From assembly GCA_022578965.1 (NCBI GenBank), contig MU400510.1:620001-684000 (forward strand): 64,000 nt of DNA, in the 5' to 3' direction. This DNA comes from Xylaria sp. FL1777 (Eukaryota; Ascomycota; Sordariomycetes; Xylariales; Xylariaceae). Below are positions 29,850-41,180 of this stretch, piece by piece. The first letter of the stretch is position 1. Each line of letters begins with the position of its first letter. The position numbers and the translations under genes are program-made. The notes under the pieces were generated by a model. That model did no database searches, was not told the origin of the DNA, and saw nothing but the letters and a program-made list of their open reading frames with translations.

Positions 29850-32800
29850 CGAGTCGGATGCTCGGTTTCGAAAATTATTCTTCCAGTCACCCAACCGCAA
29901 CTCCCCGGAAATGCCGACATCTCGGCAGGTTGACTATCTTGCGTCAATCTGTTGTAGTACTGACAACTGATAATTGTTGATCAAGAATTGGTTATGAATA
30001 ACATCTGTTGGGCCAGCGGTGTTCGGCCAATCCCGCGAGTTTTGCGGTTGCCTAGCCCGGCAATCTATTTGCGACGGTTGTTTGGAATTTCTTGAACTTC
30101 CCCAACGGCCGGCTCCTTTGTTGAGGAGATCGCTACCTGGCTCATCAACCGCTCGACGGTTACCCCGCAACCATCTTTGGCCTCCAAACATGAAGGGGGT
30201 TTGGAGCGGGGTGACGGACATACTGGCTGGGCCAACCAGATGGTACAAATCTGAGTCAGGCGACTTCAAAATGCCAGTGCCGTGCGTTCATTCATTCGAC
30301 AATCTGGAGAGCCTGAGTCGACCTCTCAGCGTGAAGGGGATGACGAACGCGCGGCGATCATGGCCCCTGTCACTACCATGGTGATAAGACGTGAGACTAC
30401 CAAGAGGTACACAGTATATGGCCCTCCCTCTTGGGCGAGGCGAATAGGAAAATGCATCACTATGCTTCTAGGACATTCCAGTCGATCATAAAATCGTGGA
30501 ACCTGGACCAATTGGTTGCACGGGTATGGAAATGGTACCATGGACGGGGCTCGAGCGGTACAGTTATTGATTAGCTCGTTGCCTCAAGCAACGCATAAAA
30601 GAGTTGTTTAGCCCAACCAGTATGTAGTTACTACGTAAGTATGTAGCCAATACTGGTGAATCCTGGAAACGCTTGGCTATCAACAAGGTGGTGTGTTCAT
30701 TTGGTCATTGCGAATAACCTACATGTAGATAGCACCTACGCAGACGTGCACTATGGGAAATTCCATTGTAGTATGGAAAGCTACAGTAGCCTAATGTGTG
30801 GATATACATACGCAGTATGCTGCGTAGGTATACTTACGCAAAGGAGATTCTGCAAGCCCATCATGAGATCGTGGGACGATATCGACTAACTGCAAGCGCG
30901 TTTCGTCGCGTGACGCCTTTATGCATTATGCGAACCTAGCCTTTCCTCATTCCGCGAAAGCTCAACCGCACTTACTCATACGCAGCAGATCCTGCCTCCT
31001 TACCCCAATCATTCGACTGCTGAAACATCGAGAGTAGTCTGTAGTTTGTAGTTTGGTTCATACATATGTACTGTACCGCATAGGTAGGCATACGATTACG
31101 ATGTCTTGGGTACAGCCAATATCTTCTTCTATCCAAAGTGGCGAATATCCGACGTCCCCCACGTTCCTGAGCGCAAGTGCACGATCTGCGACGGGCTTAC
31201 TCATTATTTGATGGAAATGCTGGGGAAAGCTTTGGTAGGGTGTGCTGGGCGGCAGTCTCATAGGATCTGACGTCGAGCGAGGCACTCTTCGATTGCGAGA
31301 GTTACTTACTTAGTGTCCTGTAGTTATCCTTCACGTATGTAGTGTATCCCTCAAGCGTCATGCTTGGTAAATTATCTGTGCTGTACCGAGTGTAGTGTAC
31401 CGGTATAATGTAGACATGCCTACTTGCCTACTTACACTACCTACCTACTTACCCATGCAGTGTTCCTATCGGCCATGCGTAACACACCGCAGTGCAGAAA
31501 GCTCATCTCCGTTGATTAAATGGTGGTGGCTATGAGACTCCTTGTAGTGTATCAATATCGTTACCTGCGCATCTAGGCTGCATGAGGATGGAGCAAGGCA
31601 TCCTCGTTTAGAAACAGCGTATGTGTAGATTAGGGGGGTTAGGTATCGAAAATCACGCCGAAAGGTGGTATACATACTTACATGTTTGATCAAGGGTGAT
31701 ATCAATCAATGTTCATTCGAGCTTGAATCTCTTTCATTTGCTCGCTTCCCTACCCCCAGCCTGTTATTATCCACTTCCGCCACAACCAAGTCGACTTGGC
31801 CTAACACTCTTTGCTCTCCTCCTGCATATCGATCAATGTTCATTCGTGTCTTGGCTATGTCTAAGCGTGGAATTTTCCAGCTGAGATTTGCTGCACGTCC
31901 GCAGTAGAGGTTGTTTCTGGGGGCGCTTACGTGAGATTAAGTGTATCGGCGAGGTGGTAAATCAACGTCTTGCATATGTTAGGTACATGAGTATATAGGC
32001 GGCCAGATACGTATTTCATGGAAGGCTGATCTGCCGTTTGTTAACTGTTGATATGTTCGTCATGGTCCAAAACCAGCCTCCTACTGCGTAAATCAGATCC
32101 GTTAGCCGGCTACCTACTCTTGCTGTAATAGTATTGCGCAAATTGTCAACTTTTAGGCATTTTCGAATGGTTAATTTGTGAACTGGTTGGATCCTAATGG
32201 TATTGGCAGATAGGTAGGCCTCAGTGGATCACGAGTCCGGAAATGCCTTATTCGGAGTCTAAGGTCCTTACATAATATCAAACCTACTACCGTCAAGTGA
32301 ATTATCTAACAATTAACCAATTTGTTCTTATGTGATCGCGAGAATAAGTTTGACGCGTCCCCTGGTAACAGCTTGTAACCGAACCCAGGTTGAGGAATAC
32401 GAATCCTCTTCGCTATATGTAGGCTTGGCCAACCGGGCGACTTCCATTGACATCCCATACCGTATCATCGCTAGAACAGTTGCATTTGGCACAGGCTTGA
32501 AGCCTGACTTTGGACTTTTGCCAATGGATAGCAGCAAGTTACCGCCTCCTGCAGCGCCAAATGCAACCCCTGCATGGTGGCATCGGAGACGACTCGCTAC
32601 CATGCCTGTCCCGCAAGGAGCACCTCATAGCCTAGGTATTTGCGACGAGGGTCTTAAATTTGGATTCTCAGCTCATCAAAATCCTAGGGTGCTGATCTAC
32701 CGGTAGATATCTTTTCGCTTGTTGCTATCTCAGTAAGTTGGCTGGTGACGTTGGTCACGTGAGAGTGATACAGGCAAAGTGTGAATAGGCGCGTTCCTCA

Positions 32801-33134
32801 TGTGAAATACGTAGTATGATTACGAAGCAGGCGAGCTCTCGGCTGTTTCTGACACCTAGATACTCTTATTTAAGTATCAATATCTGTTGAAACAAACATA
32901 TGCTTATTCCCCGATATAGACGCTGTGAGGAGCAACGTATGTAACCAGCTTTGACTTTTTCTACGTTTGAGCCATTCAATACGTTTCTAACATGATCACG
33001 GATTATTAAATTGCTTCTTCGGCATCTTTAAGCGCTAGACTCATCTATATGTTGAGATCCCTTTAACTCGAACCAGGTTTATTCTCGTCCTCAGAAGCTG
33101 GCTCAAAAGAATGCGTACGCCTTGTTCTGCCAAT
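29850..33134. other. Gene-poor region
   Basis: These 3285 bp have no recognised gene. The sequence has frequent TACGTA, GTAC and TACCTA words (for example 30625-30650 and 31400-31450). Open frames at 30019-30384 and 32332-32706 were examined and show no family features. Degenerate transposon sequence cannot be excluded by eye. Confidence 0.5.
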
Positions 33135-34289
33135 TCAAATCTGTTCGAATGATTCGATAATTGGAAACCTTCCTATCACGTCAGGAGGCAACTCTGGGTT
33201 ACCAGGACGCTGTACAACCATACTCTGCATCCCCGCGGCAATAGCTGCATCAACTTCTTTTGCGTTGTCACTGAGAAAAAGCCATTCCCCAACCGGAACT
33301 TCCGGATGAGATTCCGCGATCCTCTGGTAACTCCTTTGTTCTGTTTTCAGCCCAGCATTAACAGTATCAAACCAGTCCGAGATAAGAGGCGTCAGGTCCG
33401 ATGGCTCGGCATTTGTGTGCTTAAATAGTAGCTTTTGTGCCGGTACAGACCCAGAAGAGTAGATCATGATCATGAACCCGTTTTGATGCCATGCGTGGAG
33501 CTTATCCGCTACGTCTGGAAATAAGGGCGCTTTCAAATGACCCGCGGCGTACCCCTCTTCCCACAAATATCCTTGAAGACTTTTCAAGTATGCAATCTTC
33601 ACGTCTTTGGCCATGAGATCTCGGGTATGGGCAGCCAGTTCATCCTTAGATGTCCTATATTCCGGAGGAAACGCATCCTTGTACTTGGCGAACTTTGGAT
33701 CATCCCACTGAGTCTCCAAAGTTTCTGGGAGAACCCTTAGAGCATAAGGAAACTGAGATGATGCATTAGTCTACGGCTCTATGGGGGTTGTATTCTGCGA
33801 TAGCATCGGCCGGGAGACGTTCAATGAGCAACGAATGAGAACACATGGAAGATCGGCACAGCGTAGCCTGTATGTAAGGGTGTATATGTTCCGAGAAACC
33901 AATACCCGAAGCCACTGAGCATGTGATGGTCACAGGATCACGACAGAGCAAATAGTTGATCGTCGCCTCCTATTCAGCGTAGCGTGGGTGCCAACAAGCC
34001 AACAAGGTAATAAGACTGACAACACTTTCCAGTCTAGGGGACCTGACAGACGTAGATATGACGCGACACGTTCACAAGATGCAAAAAAGCTGGGTCTTAC
34101 CAAGACATCTTTGACAAAGGAGATTGGACAAACGGTGCCCTCTGTTCGCGATCCCATTAGCCAACACATCGGGCTAATGCAGGCGACTCTACGATAAGGA
34201 ACCCAGCACCAGTGATAAGACTATGGAACGAGAAAACATGATTCCTTACCAATGTCTAGCAAGATGGCCTTGACATCTGATGCAGGCAT
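33135..34289 (-). CDS. UTR4: Enolase-phosphatase E1 (acireductone synthase)
   Basis: This HAD-family enzyme enolises and dephosphorylates 2,3-diketo-5-methylthiopentyl-1-phosphate to acireductone in the methionine salvage pathway. Three exons on the minus strand (34289-34250, 34141-34101, 33752-33135) join in phases 1 and 0 to give 232 aa. HAD motif I spans the first junction as LLDIEGT, with the nucleophile Asp12 and acid Glu14. The blocks CPISFVKDVLFPYA, LETQWDDP, IYSSGSVPAQKLLF (motif II) and WLFLSDNAKEVDAA (motif III) follow in order. Length is close to other fungal members. The second intron, 33753-34100, is 348 nt, long for this window. The gene stands alone in a gene-poor stretch; no other salvage enzyme is nearby. 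Confidence 0.93.
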
Positions 34290-37119
34290 AGTAGCAGCAA
34301 CCAGCTTTGATCGTGGAATTTCTGTATGCTAGAATGCTCGGCAATTCTTTCTTTGGCTTTTGCAAATTTTCACACAAGTCCCGGGATATACGACTTGGAG
34401 AAGTTTGGCAAAGGGAGCGGTGAAGGGTTGATTCTAGGTATTGTAAGAGGATCCGGCAATGCAAACTCCCTTTCGGACGAGAAACCCAAACTTTTCCTGT
34501 AATTCCCGCTCCTGTTTCTCGCTCCTTTGCAGGTAGCCGGAGATGACGACCGGATTGGAGGAATAAGTCGTCCCCTTTGGGCGGATTACAGTAGATGCGT
34601 AGCGGAAGTGTGTCGTGAGTGTCGGCGACGAGGCGGTCAAGATGCAAGACAGAAAGAAAACCCAAAACGGCCCACACGATCAATGCACGATATCCGGGGC
34701 GTACTATAAATCTTGATGAGAGTACCTCTGTAGGTGGTAATGTATGTACCTACGGGCCTTAGGCAGTCAATAATTGCGGAGTCGGGGATTTTTGGCTACC
34801 TTAGGCTCGGTCGCATGCAGTAGACTGCATACCTACAAGATGAGTACAGTAAGTAGCGTAACTGGACAAGTTAGGCGTGTTGTTTGTATTGATTTACAGG
34901 AGGTAATCTTGCACGTGGAAAAGGGAGGTTGCGATGAAATCCATAAGTGCACATATGAGTACGAGAACGAGATCGAAAACGGTAATTTGTGGGAGGTTGG
35001 CCGATAAGTGCGCGCGCCTCTACTGCGTAGGTACGTGTGTATGTATGTGTAGGCGATAGACGTTGAAGGCCAAGAGCTGTGGCTGGTCGAATGAAAACAA
35101 GCCCCCAAACCGACTACTACTCAGAATACGTACATATACGTAACATCGGACAACCACAGCAACCACACCACCTTTTAAGGGGACCCTCACTATCAACACA
35201 CATGCAATCCACAACCCGTTCACCCAGCTGCTACTGCACGTACTACTGCATCCCATGCATTGTGTGTAGCCAAGACTAATTTCAAGTTGGATGTGGCTTC
35301 ACTCCACAATGTCATGCAATAGACTTACTTAGTCCTATTTTATAATCGTGACGACTAACTAACCTAAATGATAAGGCAGGGCTATACATAGATAGTATGA
35401 TACTATAGTAGGTAGGCGCAGTAGCTGGTATATAATTCTACAAGACTATAGGATCTCAGTCAGACCTTAGGTACGCAGGAGCATAGTTGACATCGATGTT
35501 CACCGACTACATTTCTATATAACCTTAGATTAGGGCAGAATATATGGAGATATGCTCCGGTATCAAGGCTACCTACCGATTGTCAAGGGTAGATAGGGGG
35601 AGAGAGGGAAAGGACCAAAAGGTTTTGTCAAACTACCAGAACATTCGGTGGCTCAGAAAAGACGACGATATTTTAATTTCCATCTACACATATGAGGTAC
35701 TACCTACTGTATGTATTATACGTATGTAGGAAGACCTGCAGGAAGCAAACCAGCCAACTACTGCCAGTGGTCTTATTTTACAACATGGCGAAAGGTGTTG
35801 ATACTTCTGTTGTGTACCCATCCAACCCCCGAATTGTACGATGTAGGTCGTATAAGTGCAGTACTACATAGTATACCTCTCACGAATCGCGAGAACGGCA
35901 AGCTCCGGCCACACCTCACGCGAATATACCCCGCGGCCTAAGCATGGTAGTAGTTGTTTTACATTGTACAACATCATTGCCCTAGGAGCTTCGCCCCCAG
36001 CCGGGCGTGTTTTTGGCGTTTATCGGATTGCAACAGTACACAATATTCGTGCAATTCCAGCGGCTATGTGCATGATCGATCGCGCACAGCTGTTACAGTA
36101 CGCTCTGAGATTGTTTTAGCGGTACGACCAGATCGCCCGGACAAGAATGAAGCGAATGAAGCAAGAGCAGTGCCTCCTCAGAGTCTGTTGCACCCTTGCT
36201 GCACATCCGGACCGTGGATCAATCTGACGATCTCAAGCCATTGATAACGCAAGACTCTAAACCAAAACATGGGGTCGCATAACACGGCAACGGACGACAC
36301 ATAGTGTAGCAGCGTAGCAGGTCTCTCATTCGCCGAAATGAACGTGTTATTGTTTTGCCAGAGTCTGCGATGCCAATCATCGTCTCCTTGATCGCCTACT
36401 GAGTATGTACTGCGTATATGTAGTGGAGTGTCACTGTATACTACATAGTAGACTACTACGTAAGTAGACTAGCCCCAGTTCTGTCCCCCAACATTTGTTA
36501 ATCTATTATTACACAGCGAACGACAGTCCCTCCGACAGTTGCTGGTCAATGGTAGCATTTGTTTCAAACTCGCCAAACAAATGAATCTCCTCCATGAGCA
36601 ATTTCTCTAAATTGTGTCTCGTGTGGGATGCCTTCAATCTCGACGATCATTGATCTCAACGCGAGCAGGATAACTGAGACCAGCCGTACCGAGGTGTACC
36701 CACGCATATCCAGTAGTAAACCCGTGGTGCTTAGACAAATATCTTCCCGCATGCCATTTGTCAAGTCGAAAATAGGAGAGCATAAGACAGCTGCCTTGGG
36801 GGGGTGTTTGTAGCTAGGTATCCTGCCTATAGAAAGAGGGCCTACGGGTACCTGATACGATAACACGGCTGACACGTTGCACGACTGGAATGCAAATATG
36901 GGGGTAGCCGAGAAATTGTCACACGACGGTCCGCTATGCTTGGTGGAATGTGAGCTTCCAGTCCTGCCCAAAAGGGTGAAACGATGACCACGATTGCATC
37001 ATGTTGCAACATAATAATCAACTGCCATTACTATCCCTCCCCATAATCCCCATCTCGTAGGATAGGTAGGATCACATACCTAATTTACAACTATACTACT
37101 TATGTATCTATTGCCTATT

Positions 37120-37147
37120 GCCAATTGCCAATTGCCAATTGCCAATT
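37120..37147. repeat. Heptanucleotide array (GCCAATT)4
   Basis: Four perfect tandem copies of GCCAATT, with partial units on both sides. Each unit contains CCAAT, the core word of the CCAAT-binding complex, but no gene start is near. Confidence 0.9.
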
Positions 37148-38900
37148 GCGTAAGATTCGGTTGCATACGTAGTATACGTAGTGCAGTAACTAAGTGATTT
37201 TGATTTACATTTTTACAAAGAAGATGACGACAGCTTGCATCTATGCGTAGTACGTAGTACCCCCCTGGAGCAGCATCAACACTGCCACAGCCGAAAACAG
37301 ATAAGTAGATACATGGGGCAGAAGCATGGGGCAACTGACCTCAGGCCACGCGCATCTAGGTATTCATCCCTTCAGGCTGCATGGGCGCTCGTTAGACGAT
37401 ACCCCTCCAAATGACTTGAGGTGTGATGAATGTTGAAACCTTAAGGTTGATAGTGTTCGTAGTGGCTACACCGTGGCCCCATCTGGGCTGTCTAGTACTT
37501 ATGTCATGACTACACTACTGCGTAGGTGATAACAAGACCCGTTTCATAAGGTGTGTATGGAGTCCGGTGATGCGTACTCGGCAACTGGATGAATTCGATC
37601 TAGATCTCCTGAAGTATGAATTCTACGGAGATGTCCTATAATATCCTGTGGGCATGTGGTATATACGTACATTTCATATGATGCCTAATATCCTGCTGAA
37701 TACCGGTGACGCTAGAGAAGCATAACATAGAGACCCTACCTACATATCATCCACGTTCAGGGCAGAACTCAGGGATATAGAGAGTAGTAGCCTTTCGCCA
37801 GTTTGGAAATTATATTCTACATGTACATGTATATTGTAGTATAGGTATAGATAGTGTCGTGTAGGAAAGCGGTCAAGATAGACTAAAACCAGATGCTGGA
37901 CGGATTCAGCAACCAGTGCTGCAGGTCAAAGGAGTCGCATTCCTTTGGACATGTCGAACCAATGACCTCGTCCACGACGCTCAAGTGAAACGGAAGGCGC
38001 TGGAAACCCTGGGACACGCAACCCGCCGTTGATTGGCCTGTTGGTCAGCGACAATCGGGTCGCAGCAACGTGTCCAAGTGTCGTTCTGTGCCTGGACGAG
38101 ACCTGCTTGAATGAAGGTGCTGACCTGCCCAAATAGCTGGCTAGCGTTGCCTGAATAGTGTACCCTGACTACTCGCGATGGCGTACGGGGTACCTGTTAG
38201 GATTAGCCCCAGCAGGCACAGGACCGCTACCTGCCTCTGCAGTCTCTGACGTGCTGCCGCGTGCCTGGAAAGCTACCTCGGTCCGGGGTATCTGGCGGTG
38301 TGGCGATCTTCAGACCACCGCCCCTGCAAGCGGCGGCACTAACGTGCACGGTGCATGATCTAGCTCCATTCCTCCCCTGCCTAGGTACTGTGCCAGAGGG
38401 CGTCTTCGCCAGCGAACCTTGTCCGCGTGGTCGCAATCCCAACTGGTTCCCCAACACACACGCACCATCCGTACCCATTTGTACCCATTCGTAATCTGCA
38501 CCTCGCTCTTTCCACAGGCTTCCAGGTGGCTGCTGGCCCGCTGCAGACATGGAGCCTGTCTCTGTCCTCTGTCCCTGGTGAGCGACCCAGTCGTGGCGCG
38601 GCAGTCGCGGCACTGTGACGCACCGGCACAGCCCAGATTCGGCGTCCTGACGGCATGGCGGCTGCAGCATAGTGCTGTACTTGTCGACACATCAGCGCCT
38701 GCCCGCTGCTTCACCCCGTCGTGTTAGTCGCGGCGTCTCGCCCGAGTGCCTCGCTATCGGCTGGCGTGGCATCATGCCGATAATCGTGCCCTCGAGTGTT
38801 GTCATGCCACAGTGAGCTGCACTGTTGTTCCTGTTCCTTCAACAACAACAACACAGGCCCCAACTTCTGCCCCAACCAAGGCAGTGACAAAGCTTCCCCG

Positions 38901-38925
38901 GTCTAGTCTAGTCTAGTCTAGTCTA
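38901..38925. repeat. Pentanucleotide array (GTCTA)5
   Basis: Five perfect tandem copies of GTCTA. They lie upstream of the protein kinase leader, with no obvious function. Confidence 0.95.
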
Positions 38926-39610
38926 TTACTTATGTTGTCTGTATGTACACTACGTACACTACTACGTACACTACCATTTCGTAGCTCTGTCCTGCCAGCA
39001 GCGTGACCATTTTGGCCCAGTCGAGGTTGCCTTTGTAGCGTGAGGCCAAGACTCTTGTTCTCGCTACCTCCGGCTGCCCTTTACTGTACATGAATTACGC
39101 CATGTACATAGTAATCTGTACTTACTTCCTACTACATGTAAGTAAGTACCTTCATACTTACACCTTAATAGTAGGATACTATGTATGTATACCTAGCATA
39201 CCTCTCCACTGTACTTATCGTCATTAACCCTGTCGATCTTTGTCAGTGACTTACTATCACCCTTTCAACACGGCAACAAAGCAGGTCACTCGCTTGTTCT
39301 CCCCCCCAGCGCCTCTCTCCTTGTCTGTTTTTATCGTCAATTAGGTACTGCGTACACTTACCCTACTGCGTATGTACGCAGTACGTTTCCTGCTGTCTCT
39401 TGTCTCCTGTAGCGTGCTGTAGCGTGCTGAGGTAGCTGCCCCGGGCAGTGGTGTTATTCAGACCCTCTTCATGCTATGCCTCTTCTGGGCTGTCTCCAGT
39501 CTTGCCTGCATTGCTTCATTGTCGTCTCGCCCAATCCAGTCGATGACCAACCCACCCCCATGGCCAAAGACTGGCGTGCTCCCCTATTAGCTCACTGGGT
39601 ACCCTAGTGT

Positions 39611-41180
39611 ATGTATAGTCTGGTTCGTTCGAGTGCCTTCGTACGTTCATTCGTCCTGTCTCCGTCTCCCGCTTCTGTATCTCTCTTTTCCATCCACCCT
39701 TTTCCTACCGCTCTTCTCTTTATCGAATCCTTAGCCAGCCGACCTGCTTCCTCTTTTACCTGCCATTGTCATCCACCTTTGTCCTTCGTATCGTCACTCT
39801 CTGCTCTCTTTCTCTCTCCTTCGTCACCATACCACCAGCTCAGCCGTGCTTCGGGTTCGACAATCAATCAATCCATCAATCACCCGCCTGCTCCGGACCG
39901 AGAGACCCAGGCCTGACTCACCAGCTAGCCAGTCAGTCAGTCAATCCGTATCTGTACCTAATTACCTGCCTACCGTAAACAACGAGCCTCTCTTTCCTTT
40001 GAGCGAACCTGAGGTCCCTTTCAGCAGCTCCGCTCCTGCGTCACCCGACCTTAGCCCAAGCAATTCATCGACTGTGGTTACCTCTTTGTCGAAATAGCTC
40101 ATCGTAATCATCCAATACCTCGCCTGGGTATTTGTAGCACCGCTTCCGCCTTTTCAATTGCCAGGACGTCCACTCCGATCGGATAGCGTGCTCACCACGT
40201 CACACCCGCCCCGACTCTACTGCCAATTCGGATCCGCTTCTAAGCCAGGTCTACCTTGCAACGACACCGGTCACCGCAATCTCTGGTTGAACAAGCATCC
40301 GAGGAGTCATAACTACCATTTACTGCAGCGTCGAGTCATAACTGCTATAGTCAAACTCCTGAACCGTCCGTTTCGACTATCTTCGACTTGGCCACGCCTG
40401 AAGAGCCCCGAACACCACACCTAGATCCTCTCACAACTCAGTCCTCAAGAAGCCGCCTCGGCTCAACTCGATTACTTAACATCAGAACAGCGCATCTCCG
40501 TCCTCGTGTGATCGTCTGATCGGATGGTTCTGTGATCGAGTCCGTTTCGGTGCGTTGATACTGCAGGAGCTCCGTCATCAGGCCCCAGTGCCTAGCAACT
40601 TGTGTTGACTTCTACTCTGGTAACACAAACCTGCCTCTTATCACGACCGAACAACTTGGCAACGCCTCCCTCAGCCAAGTCACTTCACCACAATCGACAC
40701 TCTTTCAACTTTCTTAAATCATACTCATGTCCTCATAACGACTTTCATTTTCATTTTTTTCTCAGGATCCCTAGTTCCTCAGTACTATTGACGATTATTT
40801 CCTTCTCACCTGTCCACATACCGAATACCCTCGATGAGCCTCTGACCTATTAACGACCTGGAGTGTTATGTTTTCTTTTCCCACTCTCAAAACCCTGTAT
40901 ATTGCATCTATTTAGCCACCTCGTGGCACGATTATCACTTTCTCTTTGCCTGGTCGCTTCACACTCCTCTGTCGACTTTTACGATTCTCAAAACTTCACA
41001 AAAATTTGTACACAAAGACTGAAAAGTAATCTTGATTTTCATCGGACCTTCATACGCTCAACAAAATAGACGGTCGGGATTAAACGAGCTGTACATTGCG
41101 CAATCATTGGTGGCTTTTGGACAAAAAGTTCCACTACCTTTTGCTTCACTAGATTACTGGTCTCCCGTTGAGACGACGTC
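39611..41180 (+). promoter_or_regulatory. Long pyrimidine-rich leader of the protein kinase gene, with upstream ORFs
   Basis: About 1.5 kb before the kinase ATG is C/T-rich on the plus strand and resembles transcribed fungal leader sequence. It contains several ATGs before the main start, for example an open frame from 39611 and a short one at 40868-40915 (15 codons then TAG). No clear protein family is encoded. If transcribed as one leader, it would be expected to restrain translation of the kinase. The transcription start and any leader introns are not visible from sequence alone. Confidence 0.45.

Larger units (their letters stand above)
34290..39610. other. Long gene-poor region
   Basis: These 5.3 kb have no convincing gene. 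Intergenic words such as GTAGGTAC, CTACGTAAGTAG and TACGTAGTA are very frequent. A GC-rich patch near 37950-38750 is open in several frames on both strands but shows no protein family. Two short tandem arrays are listed separately. The right part probably contains the distal promoter of the protein kinase gene. Confidence 0.5.

Noticed and set aside
32332..32706. Open frame of 124 codons in the gene-poor region
   Set aside because: No domain, no neighbouring exon and an opposite-strand frame of similar length.
36564..36971. Minus-strand open frame of 135 codons
   Set aside because: No family features, low complexity absent, no splice partner, and overlapping plus-strand frame.
38158..38727. 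Cluster of open frames in the GC-rich patch as genes
   Set aside because: Five or more frames on both strands are open together, so openness only reflects composition.
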